Assembly (NCBI GenBank): GCA_944989445.1
Contig: CALYLW010000990.1
Location: 62,001-126,000, forward strand
Direction: 5' to 3'
Source: Ampullaceana balthica
Taxonomy: Eukaryota; Mollusca; Gastropoda; Lymnaeidae
DNA length: 64,000 nt
Part shown: one piece after another, positions 1-12,600 of the stretch
How positions within the stretch are numbered: position 1 is the stretch's first letter
Layout: the number at the start of each line of letters is the position of its first letter
Program-made: the position numbers and the translations under genes
The notes under the pieces: model-generated
Told to the model about the DNA's origin: nothing
The model's input: the letters and a program-made list of their open reading frames with translations, nothing else
Database searches by the model: none

Positions 1-670
1 ACAACACATCCCTCTACTGTGACAACACATCCCTCTACTGTGACAAAACATCCCTCTACTGTGACAACACATCCCTCTAGCGTAAATACACATCCCTCTA
101 CTGTGACAACACATCCCTCTACTCTGACAACACATCCTCTCTACTGTCACAACACATCCTCTCTACTGTCACAACACATCCCTCTACTGTGACAACACAT
201 CCCTCTACCGTGACAACACATCCCTCTACCGTGACAACACATCCTTCTACCGTGACAACAGATCCCTCTACCGTGACAACACATCCCTCTACCGTAACAA
301 CACATCCCTCTACCGTGACAACACATCCCTCTACTGTGACAACACATCCCTCTACTGTGACAACACATCCCTCTACTGTGACAACACATCCCTCTACCGT
401 GACTACACATCCCTCTACTGTGACAACACATCCCTCTACTCTGACAACACATCCTCTCTACTGTCACAACACATCCTCTCTACTGTCACAACACATCCCT
501 CTACTGTGACAACACATCCTCTCTACTGTGACAACACATCCCTCTACTGTGACAACACATCCCTCTACTGTGCCAACACATCCTCTCTACTGTGACAACA
601 CATCCTCTCTACTGTCACAACACATCCCTCTACTGTGACAACACATCCTCTCTACTGTGACAACACATGA
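1..670. repeat. 21/22-bp minisatellite in the intron after dynein exon 20
   Basis: About 31 copies of acaacacatccctctactgtg, with a 22-bp variant (tcctctctactgtc) scattered among them. The array runs off the left edge and stops about 10 bases from the exon 20 donor (676-681 on the minus strand). The 21-bp unit is seven codons, so stretches are open on both strands, but the mixed 22-bp units break the frames. No gene is implied. Confidence 0.95.
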
Positions 671-681
671 CTATCACTGAC

Positions 682-3600
682 CTGGTCCCAGTGCCGGTCT
701 CTTATTCCTGGGTTGCAGATGGTCTGAAGGATGGGCATGTTGTTCTTGAACTTGTCAATCTTTGTCTTGACACTGTTGGCAATGTGTCGTGGCCCTGGCT
801 GGTCAGCAAATGATTTGGTCAGTTTGTACATTGTGCGCCACATCTCGCTAACTTCATTTTCAATCTCTTCAGAGTTCAGTTTCTTGAATGGCCCTAGAAA
901 GAGAAACATTTAAATAGAAAAATATTGGTGTGGTTAAAATAAGTTCAAAATATCAGGACCAGTCAACAGCCAAAATAAAATTATTAAAAATCTTGTTACT
1001 AAAAATGTGAAACAAAAATACACCAATAATCTACTTGAAACTAAATTTCTGGAAGAATTATCTAGTGAAATAACGAGGGCAACCCTTGACCAAAGATACC
1101 ATACTAGACGCCAACGGGGTAGCATCCGCTGCAGACTAGCTCATGGAGAGTGCAAAGAAAGTGGAGAAAGAATGGACAAAAACTACAGCAGGAAGAAATC
1201 AAAACAACGCGAGTGAACGTGGGTTAGACTGCCGACTCATTGTTGGTTTCGAGACATTCGCACTGTGGTTATCTACCTGCCCACCACCCTTTACCACATT
1301 AGCTTGCCAACCATAAACTGTGATTGGCTGACCCTAGCGAGGGTCAGCTATTTTGGCAATAAAGGGGTAAAAGAACGGGCACAAACAGACATTTTTAAAA
1401 ATTAAAAGAAACAATGTTTTCGCTTGAACCCAGGACCTTCCCCGTATAAGGCGGACATGATAACCAGTACACTACGAATCTCACGTTATTCTGTGAAGGA
1501 ACAATGCAAGTGAACGCAAGGACCATTGTTGGTCTCGAGACATTGGTCGACCCCAGCGAGGGTCATTCATCATGCTCGTTTGCACATACTCGCTTTGGTG
1601 AAGGGGGCGGGAGGAGGGTTAGAGAGTCGGCGTGCATGCCTGGTGTCCCGCATGGTTGGGTGACGATCAGAGAATTATATTTATAGACACGGGAAGCAAC
1701 CCTTGACCAAAGATACCATATAAGGGAAGGAACTGTTGACCAAAGATACCATATAAGGGAAGCAACCCTTGACCAAAGATACTATATAAGGGAAGCAATC
1801 CTTGACCAAAGATACCATATAAGGGAAGTAACCATTGACCAAAGATACCATATAAGGGAAGCAACCCTTGACCAAAGATACCATATAAGGGAAGCAACCC
1901 TTGACCAAAGATACCATAAAAGGGAAGCAACCCTTGACCAAAGATACCATATAAGGGAAGCAACCCTTGACCAAAGATACAATATAAGGGAAGCAACCCT
2001 TGACCAAAGATACCATATAAGGGAAGCAACTACCCCTACACCCCAACCCCCAGCCCAAAAAAATCCATTTAAGACAACAATGATTTACAGACTTTCACTT
2101 AGGATCCTGTGAACATAGATTAATGTTTAAAATATCTTATGCCTGATATATAAAGAAATGTCTAACATACTGTAAATACCATGAAACTGAACAATTAAGC
2201 TGTAAAGTTTGTATTGAATGTTCCACTAAGTCTGATGTAAGAGTCTCTCACCGTGTGTCCACTGTTCATTCTTGAGATAAAAGTTGTAAGCTGTCCTCCA
2301 CAGTTTGTCGTAGGGTTCCTTGGTTTGAAACATTTGTGTCAACTGAGGGAAGTCGGTTATCTCCCATTCTAAAAGTTTCTCCTCGTCCTGAAGACCTTCC
2401 AGCTCGAACCTCGCAGCTTCCAAGTTTTCATGTAACTGGGTCAAGATCTCCACATTGTTTTTCATTTCTTCTGAGCTCATGAACTGAAAATGAGACATTT
2501 GCCAGATTTGTGTTATTTAATTTGTGGCTATTTATAAAACTGTAGCCAAGACAACCAATAATATGGTGAGCTTGGTACAATGTAAACAAAGTGTTAAGCT
2601 ACATGAATTAAGTTCAACTGTGTGTTGCCTGTTTGGCTAAATGAATTAAGTTCAAATGTTAGTTGCCTGTTTGACTAAATGAATTAAGTTCAAATGTTAG
2701 TTGCCTGTTTGACTAAATGAATTAAGTTCAACTGTTAGTTGCCTGTTTGACTAAATGAATTAAGTTCAACTGTTGGTTGCCTGTTTGACTAAATGAATTA
2801 AGTTCAAATGTTAGTTCCTGTTTGACTAAATGAATTAAGTTCAAATGTTAGTTGCCTGTTTGACTAAATGAATTAAGTTCAACTGTTGGTTGCATGTTTG
2901 ACTAAATGAATTAAGTTCAAATGTTAGTTGCCTGTTTGACTAAATGAATTAAGTTCAACTGTTGGTTGCATGTTTGACTTAAATGAATTAAGTTCAAATG
3001 TTAGTTGCCTGTTTGACTAAATGAATTAAGTTCAACTGTTGGTTGCATGTTTGACTAAATGAATTAAGTTCAAATGTTAGTTGCCTGTTTGACTAAATGA
3101 ATTAAGTTCAACTGTTGGTTGCATGTTTGACTAAATGAATTAAGTTCAAATGTTAGTTGCCTGTTTGACTAAATGAATTAAGTTCAACTGTTAGTTGCCT
3201 GATTGACTAAATGAATTAAGTTCAAATGTTGGTTGCCTGTTTGACTAAATGAATTAAGTTCAAATGTTAGTTGCCTGTTTGACTAAATGAATTAAGTTCA
3301 ACTGTTGGTTGCATGTTTGACTAAATGAATTAAGTTCAAATGTTAGTTGCCTGTTTGACTAAATGAATTAAGTTCAACTGTTGGTTGCATGTTTGACTAA
3401 ATGAATTAAGTTCAAATGTTAGTTGCCTGTTTGACTAAATGAATTAAGTTCAACTGTTGGTTGCATGTTTGACTAAATGAATTAAGTTCAAATTTTAGTT
3501 GCCTGTTTGACTAAATGAATTAAGTTCAACTGTTGGTTGCATGTTTGACTAAACAAATTAAGTTCAAATGTTAGTTGCCTGTTTGACTAAATGAATTAAG

Positions 3601-6600
3601 TTCAACTGTTGGTTGCATGTTTGACTAAAGGAATTAAGTTCAAATGTTAGTTGCCTGTTTGACTAAATGAATTAAGTTCAACTGTTGGTTGCATGTTTGA
3701 CTAAATGAATTAAGTTCAAATGTTAGTTGCCTGTTTGACTAAATAAATTAAGTTCAACTGTTGGTTGCCTGTTTGACTAAATGAATTAAGTTCAAATGTT
3801 AGTTGCCTGTTTGACTAAATGAATTAAGTTCAACTGTTGGTTGCCTGTTTGACTAAATGAATTAAGTTCAAACTGTTGGTTGCCTGTTTGACTAAATGAA
3901 TTAAGTTCAACTTTGTGTTGCCTGTTTGACTTACTTCCTTCTTCTTGAAAGACTCCACCTCCTTCATGTAGCTGTCAATCTTGAGTTCGAAGGCTGCCAC
4001 ACGTTTCTTGAGCTCCTCTTCGATTTGATCCCTCTTGTTCATGATCCTGCCTTGGCCATGGTCCAGAATGGACATAATGTGAAGTGGCCAGTGGAAGGTT
4101 ACAGTGTTCAACTTGATGTCTTCATCTAAAAAAATGAACAGTTGTTCAGTTTATTCAATTACCATTACTCAAATTTGATAATATTGAAAGTAACTAATGT
4201 TTTTTCCAGAGAATATTTTTTTAAACTTTAAAAAACATAAAAACAAATACTTTTGGATATAATAAAATCAATAACTATAAACACATTAAAGATTTTAATA
4301 AATTTCTGCATCTTTTTATCCCATAGGTTTTCTTTCAACAACATTCTTATATTTCTTTTCTTTAAACTAATTTCACAGGGACTTAACTTTGCATAGGCTC
4401 TAATGACAATACAGTAGAACCCGGTTAAGTCGACGGCCTAGGGGTATGCCAAAAGGCGTGGAGCTAACCGATGATCAAGTTAAACAAAAACCAATATGGC
4501 GGCAAAGTATTAACATGTGCTTGAAATTTCTTTATGTACATGATAAGGTTATTAACGGTTACCCGGTTAGTCATAACTTCGGTATAAATTTATTACACGG
4601 AGTTAATATTTTGTTGTGTTACGGCAGAATACCAGAACCAATACGCAAGCGACCGTGACATCAAAGCATTTTCTTACTAATCCGGTCTATAAATAATATA
4701 CACGCCATCACTATTAGTTTGTTTGCCTGTGGCTAAGGAAAGATTTTTTTTTAAATTTTACTTTGCTTAGTTGTCGAGGCACTGTACGAGAGCTAACACT
4801 AACACTAACACATAGTGCGCGTATGATATGAGCAACTGTCAAAGTCAAGGCCGCGACTGTTATTGTTACTATTTATATTACGAGTCATTAGAAAGACGTA
4901 GCAAAGATACCGGGCGATTAATCGGTCTTTTAGTGACAGTTTTCCTGCAAGTTAAAAGCATTTGACGTAAGATTACCACTTTAATATCAAAACTGATGCT
5001 TTAAAAAATGCGTACGGCTAGTGAACGATTTTTTTTTAAACTCTCTTAGTTGATGAAGCATAGTACAAGAACTAACGCGATGTTAAAATGTCACTATTCA
5101 GAGCAAGAGAGCTGAAAACAAACGTGCTGTGACGTCACATGTTCTTTGAAGTCACCATCAGATGGCAGGAGGCGAAAATTTCATCATTGATACACTCTCT
5201 TAGTTGCTTTTTACCCGTGATGTCATACAAAACCAGCCCCCCCTTCCCTCTGTGCGTCTTCATTCTTGACACACGCTGCGTGACCCAGTTCTTATACACA
5301 CGCCCAGCACGGCCAGTATAAAATAAAAACCACCGTCGATTCTCGATACAAACCTTTATTTTCTTTTCTAAAGATATTCGTTTATCTTAAAAAATAAAAT
5401 GATTAATGCATCAGGAAATGAATTAAGTTTAATAATAATATAACATTGCCAATAACATGCACTGTGAAATAATGACGATTAAACTCATCAAACTAATTCA
5501 CACACGGATAAAAGTGAAACAAGATAAAAACATCCGGTAATTTTAATTGAAATCTCGTAAAATCACACAATAGCCAGAAGTCTCAAGGAAAGCGAGATTT
5601 TGATGCTATTTTAAACTAAAAATGCGAGAGTGCGTCGATAGGCAAACAGACGGGGATCGAGCTAACCAACGTTAAGTTGCAAATTTAGCCCTCTTTTGTG
5701 GTCGAGGTATTAGGGTTTGGCGACTTAAAAGAATCGACATAACCGATGAGAAAATGCTAAGACAAAGAGAGAAATTGGGCGGTTCCAATAAAAGTCAACT
5801 TAATAGGGTTGGCGAGTTAACCGGGCTCGAGTTAAGTGGGTTCTACTGTAAATCAAACTATATTATATAACTGATGCCCCAAAAATGTTAAGAGAAGGGA
5901 GAGTTATTTCCCTCTAGCACGAGACAACACCTTCATAAGGGGCACAGTTTTATCATAAACTCTGTTCATACTTCGCAATCATTTAGTGGCAGGTCAAAAA
6001 ACATGATAAACTTACCCTTACATAAAAACTGGATTAATTTAGCTTCAGGTAAAAAAAGGATTAACTTAGCTTCAAGTAAAAATAAAGAACCTTATCTTTG
6101 TGTCTAACATTATGGCAATTGCTCATTGGTCAAGGGAAACCACTTCAGATGAAATACCCAGAATCCTTAGATGACTTGGACTTGCCCAACAAATAAGATT
6201 AACTTTGTTTCATAAACAGAACTTGACACCCTTTCAATGAAGACATTTTTTGTTTAAAAATTTGAAAACTGTTTTTCAGCTTACATGGGAAATCTGCATA
6301 ATCTAAGAGGAACATCAATCGGTGGCCGGCTTCAGTAACTTTGTCTTGTAGCTTGTAGACTGTAACATCAGATGACTGAAACAAAGCCAAAATAGAATAC
6401 AAATGTAACAAAATTGAAACTTAAACAGAACAAATTTTGGTAAACTATTACGATTTTTTTATTTTAAATCGGTTATTTCAAAGATTCATTTCAAAGTTGA
6501 AAATGTGAGCATTCCACTTACACTACTTGTTTCTGGTATTAAATTTTCACTTCATATCTTTCCATAAATTTAGGATTAATAGTAAACTAATGTTATTGTT

Positions 6601-9600
6601 AAGAGATCAAAATTCCTCTTGATCAATTTAACAAAGAATTGAAGATAAGTGTTCTTAAAATATTAACACTGTTTTATAATCTGCAATGTGGTTTGTAAGG
6701 TTGGCAATAAAAGAAAAGGTTTTCTAAAGTAAGATGTATTTCTACAGACATTAACTTCCCAACAGCCCCAAACGTACAGTTTTGAGGAAGTCTTGTAAGT
6801 CGACCAAATCTTTGGTTGAGTCAGGTACAACTTGAACTCTGTCGTGGATTTCTTCATAACTCTTGCACAACCTGAACATAGGGGTCAGCAAAATTAAAAA
6901 TTAAATCTGCTTTTATATACAAAACACAATTTTAAACATGCTTAAATTATATTTTTAAAGCATGTGGCGTCACACTAAAACGCAAAACTTTAATAAAAGT
7001 TCCACTTAAATATTTGATTGCTTATAATTTATTTAATGACGTTTTACATAGCTTCACGCGTGTTATGGTAATAGAGTGCAGCCTTACACTAAATACATAC
7101 TTAAATGACATAAAAGTGATTTAAAACATGCTCATTTTCAAATAGAAAATACAGCTTTTATTTGGGGGAGGGGGGCAAACCTTTGAGATGTCATATTGGA
7201 GAGGGTATTGGTTTTTGTGACAATGTGTGACAAGAGGGGTGGGGAGGGATGAAAAATTGGCCAAAATCATGTAACTTCATTTATGGACAGCCCCTTAAAG
7301 GAAATTAATATTTGAAAATTAGCAAACAATTTTTAGGAGTGATACTTACATTCTGTTGAGATCTCTGTTCTCATCAACCACATAGACCACCAGTCTGTCT
7401 CTGAGGCGCTGGGCTCGCAGGCACATGTCATTGTTTAAGTTGACACAGTCCAGACAAAACATAGACAGAGGGGCCGTAACTCTCATTGAAGCTATTTCAT
7501 CTTTCAACTTTTGATACGAGTCAATTTTCTGTGCAAATTTATAATTTTTTTAAAAATAATCTGTCATTTTTATAAACAGTCATTTTTATAAACTGTCATT
7601 TTTATAAACTGTCATTTTTATAAACTGTCATTTTTATTCTAGAATGTAATAATTTACGAAAAAAGTTCCATACTGTATGTGCATCCTATAGACAGGTTTA
7701 TTTATTGTAAACAAACGTTGTTGACTCACTATTTTAAATGCTGTGATGGAATGTTTGTCTCTCAGGAATACAGACACATCTTGATCTGCTTTGTTGTTCA
7801 ACAGATCAGCGTAGTTTTTATACTCATTTAAGTACCTGTATGAAACATAGCTTTTATACACATTTAAGTACCTGTATAAAACATAGCTTTTATATTCATT
7901 TAAGTACCTGTATAAAACATAGCTTTTATATTCATTTAAGTACCTGTATAAAACATAGCTTTTATATTCATTTAAGTACCTGTATAAAACATAGCTTTTA
8001 TACTCATTTAAGCACCTGCATAAAACAAACAACTACATTCAGGTTCAATGAAAACAATAAGAATACAAGATCTGTATCTCTTTACTTTATAAAATCCTTT
8101 GGTAATTAGATCTCTAGTTTTATTTGCTTGTGATCTGACATAGATTTAAGGTTAAATAATATTCACACCATTTTTGGTCACTTTGATAATTTCTACATCA
8201 TAACATACTTCTGTGGCGGCCCAATGATATTTATTCTAAAGATCTCCATCATAAAATACTTCTGTGGCCCAATGATATTTATTCTAAAGATCTCCATTAT
8301 AACATACTTCTGTGGCCCAATGATATTTATTCTAAAGATCTCCATAATAACATACTTCTGTGGCCCAATGATATTTATTCTAAAGATCTCCATTATAACA
8401 TACTTCTGTGGCCCAATGATATTTATTCTAAAGATCTCCATCGCTCTGTCCACGTAGTCTGTCACAAGACTCTCGTCAATTCTGACAGATCTCAGAAGCA
8501 GGCGATGACCTCTCATGTCTGGGAAAAGTTCACACTCCACCTACAAGACAGAAATTAAAGTTCACACTCCAACTACAAGACAGAAATTAGAGTTCACACT
8601 CCAACTACAAGACAGAAATTAAAGTTCACACTCCACCTACAAGACAGAAATTAAAGTTCACACTCCACCTACAAGACAGAAATTAAAGTTCACACTCCAA
8701 CTACAAGACAGAAATTAAAGTTCACACTCCACCTACAAGACAGAAATTAAAGTTCACACTCCACCTACAAGACAGAAATTAAAGTTCACACTCCACCTAC
8801 AAGACAGAAATTAAAGTTCACACTCCACCGACAAGACAGAAATTAAAGTTCACACTCCACCTACAAGACAGAAATTAAAGTTCACACTCCACCGACAAGA
8901 CAGAAATTAAAGTTCACACTCCAACTACGAGACAGAAATTAAAGTTCACACTCCACCGACAAGACAGAAATTAAAGTTCACACTCCACCTACAAGACAGA
9001 AATTAAAGTTCACACTCCACCTACAAGACAGAAATTAAAGTTCACACTCCACCTACAAGACAGAAATTAAAGTTCACACTCCACCCAAAAGACAGAAATT
9101 AAAGTTCACACTCCACCTACAAGACAGAAATTAAAGTTCACACTCCACCTACAAGACAGAAATTAAAGTTCACACTCCACCCAAAAGACAGAAATTAAAG
9201 TTCACACTCCACCTACAAGACAGAAATTAAAGTTCAAACTCCACCGACAAGACAGAAATTAAAGTTCACACTCCACCTACAAGACAGAAATTAAAGTTCA
9301 CACTCCACCCACAAGACAGAAATTAAAGTTCACACTCCACCTACAAGACAGAAATTAAAGTTCACACTCCACCCAAAAGACAGAAATTAAAGTTCACACT
9401 CCACCTACAAGACAGAAATTAAAGTTCACACTCCACCTACAAGACAGAAATGTCTGGCTTTTGTCAATCCAATTTTAGTTGGTGACAAAATTTTAACACC
9501 CAAAAACAATATCAGTGGATGATATTTGTAACAACCCTATTTCCATTGTATCGAATTGCCATCTATTTTATTTGTAACAAGCTCTTTACAGTTTAAAAAA

Positions 9601-12600
9601 TCACCATTCTAAGATTACAATTATTTCTATATTTTTTTAGCCCTCATAAGCACTGCATTATTGGAGGCTCCCTGTTATATTGTTGCACTCAAAGGTTTCT
9701 GGCCAAGGATTCTGATTTTTTATGTTGAACTTAAAACTGGTGACAGCCCTAGTGTAACTGGTGTACCATATGTCAGGGTGGGAGCAGTGCTGGGGCAGTA
9801 CCATATGTCAGGGTGGGAGCAGTGCTGGGGCAGTGTAACTGGTGTACCATATGTCAGGGTGGGAGCAGTGCTGGGGCAGTGTAACTGGTGTACCATATGT
9901 CAGGGTGGGAGCAGTGCTGGGGCAGTGTAACTGGTGTACCATATGTCAGGGTGGGAGCAGTGCTGGGGCAGTGTAACTGGTGTACCATATGTCAGGGTGG
10001 GAGCAGTGCTGGGGCAGTGTAACTGGTGTACCATATGTCAGGGTGGGAGCAGTGCTGGGGCAGTGTAACTGGTGTACCATATGTCAGGGTGGGAGCAGTG
10101 CTGGGGCAGTGTAACTGGTGTACCATATGTCAGGGTGGGAGCAGTGCTGGGGCAGTGTAACTGGTGTACCATATGTCAGGGTGGGAGCAGTGCTGGGGCA
10201 GTGTAACTGGTGTACCATATGTCAGGGTGGGAGCAGTGCTGGGGCAGTGTAACTGGTGTACCATATGTCAGGGTGGGAGCAGTGCTGGGGCAGTGTAACT
10301 GGTGTACCATATGTCAGGGTGGGAGCAGTGCTGGGGCAGTGTAACTGGTGTACCATATGTCAGGGTGGGAGCAGTGCTGGGGCAGTGTAACTGGTGTACC
10401 ATATGTCAGGGTGGGAGCAGTGCTGGGGCAGTGTAACTGGTGTACCATATGTCAGGGTGGGAGCAGTGCTGGGGCAGTGTAACTGGTGTACCATATGTCA
10501 GGGTGGGAGCAGTGCTGGGGCAGTGTAACTGGTGTACCATATGTCAGGGTGGGAGCAGTGCTGGGGCAGTGTAACTGGTGTACCATATGTCAGGGTGGGA
10601 GCAGTGCTGGGGCAGTGTAACTGGTGTACCATATGTCTGGGTGGGAGCAGTGCTGGGGCAGTGTAACTGGTGTACCATATGTCAGGGTGGGAGCAGTGCT
10701 GGGGCAGTGTAACTGGTGTACCATATGTCAGGGTGGGAGCAGTGCTGGGGCAGTGTAACTGGTGTACCATATGTCAGGGTGGGAGCAGTGCTGGAGCAGT
10801 GTAACTGGTGTACCATATGTCAGGGTGGGAGCAGTGCTGGGGCAGTGTAACTGGTGTACCATATGTCAGGGTGGGAGCAGTGCTGGGGCAGTGTAACTGG
10901 TGTACCATATGTCAGGGTGGGAGCAGTGCTGGGGCAGTGTAACTGGTGTACCATATGTCAGGGTGGGAGCAGTGCTGGGGCAGTGTAACTGGTGTACCAT
11001 ATGTCTGGGTGGGAGCAGTGCTGGGGCAGTGTAACTGGTGTACCATATGTCAGGGTGGGAGCAGTGCTGGGGCAGTGTAACTGGTGTACCATATGTCAGG
11101 GTGGGAGCAGTGCTGGGGCAGTGTAACTGGTGTACCATATGTCAGGGTGGGAGCAGTGCTGGGGCAGTGTAACTGGTGTACCATATGTCAGGGTGGGAGC
11201 AGTGCTGGGGCAGTGTAACTGGTGTACCATATGTCAGGGTGGGAGCAGTGCTGGGGCAGTGTAACTGGTGTACCATATGTCAGGGTGGGAGCAGTGCTGG
11301 GGCAGTGTAACTGGTGTACCATATGTCAGGGTGGGAGCAGTGCTGGGGCAGTGTAACTGGTGTACCATATGTCAGGGTGGGAGCAGTGCTGGGGCAGTGT
11401 AACTGGTGTACCATATGTCAGGGTGGGACCAGTGCTGGGGCAGTGTAACTGGTGTACCATATGTCAGTGTGGGAGCAGTGCTGGGGCAGTGTAACTGGTG
11501 TACCATATGTCAGGGTGGGAGCAGTGCTGGGGCACTCTTTGTTTTCTTGTTTAGGTTCTATCCTCTCAAGACCCTCACCATTGCTAGGTATAAATGTAAC
11601 ATTACTTGGACTTATTCATACCATCCTTAATTAGGGAAATTTTAGATGACCAAATCTGAATTTTCCTCTAAAGTTCAACATCTCTAACAAAAAAAAATAA
11701 ATAATAATAATATTAAAAAAACCCTCGACAGATCAAATTTTGTAACTGCTAAGATGTATTTAAAAAAATAAATTTCAATGACTATATCGTTTTTGACTTA
11801 CCCTTGTTAGTCCTTCACCACTGGCGATTATTTCGGAAAAACACCTGAGAATTATGTCCCTTAGTTCTCTGAATGTAGGTTCAAATATAATTTTGGGCTC
11901 TTCAATCTTCAGTTTGACAATCATCACTTGTTTTTCTGTGTAAGCTAAGTCATCATAGCGTTCTCCAAAATCATTGCCAGCCTAAACAATAAGAAAAATT
12001 GACAACCTTAAATTATTGAAAATCTTAAATTATTGACAACCTTAAATTACTGAAAATCTTAAATTACTCACAATCTTAAATTATTGACAACCTTAAATTA
12101 CTACCAATCTTACATCATTAACAATCTTACATTATTGACAACCTTAAATTATTGACAATCTTAAATTATTGACAACCTTAAATTACTGAAAATCTTAAAT
12201 TACTCACAATCTTAAATTATTGACAACCTTAAATTATTACCAATCTTACATCATTAACAATCTTACATTATTGACAAACTTAAATTATTGACAATCTTAA
12301 ACTATTGAAAAACTTAAATTATTGACAATTTTTAATTATTGAAAAACTTAAATTATTGACAATCTTAAATTACTGACAATCTTAATTATTGACAATCTTA
12401 AATTATTGTCAACCTTAAATTACTCACAATCTTAAATTATTAACAACTTGAGCTGGAAACATGCGATAAAATAAACAATTATATTTGCTAGAAATAATTT
12501 TTTTTATTTCCCGTTGTAAGATTTATAGACTTACCTCATGACGTCTGAAAAAGTTGAGAAAATCTGCCAGAGAGTTGATTACCATGGAGCGGAGCTGTAG

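Noticed and set aside
1415..1480. Functional tRNA-Val
   Set aside because: The T stem and acceptor stem do not pair and the anticodon position is altered.
2607..3930. Regular spaced repeats resembling a CRISPR array
   Set aside because: The units are head-to-tail minisatellites with no unique spacers, in an intron of an animal gene.
4446..4658. A 70-residue frame beginning MPKGVELTDDQVK
   Set aside because: It overlaps the repeated end of a pogo-like element; similar frames occur in other copies by shared sequence, with no transposase motif.
9661..11138. Several 90-residue frames in the 46-bp array
   Set aside because: Open only because three 46-bp units make 46 codons; the protein text repeats and has no homologue that I recognise.
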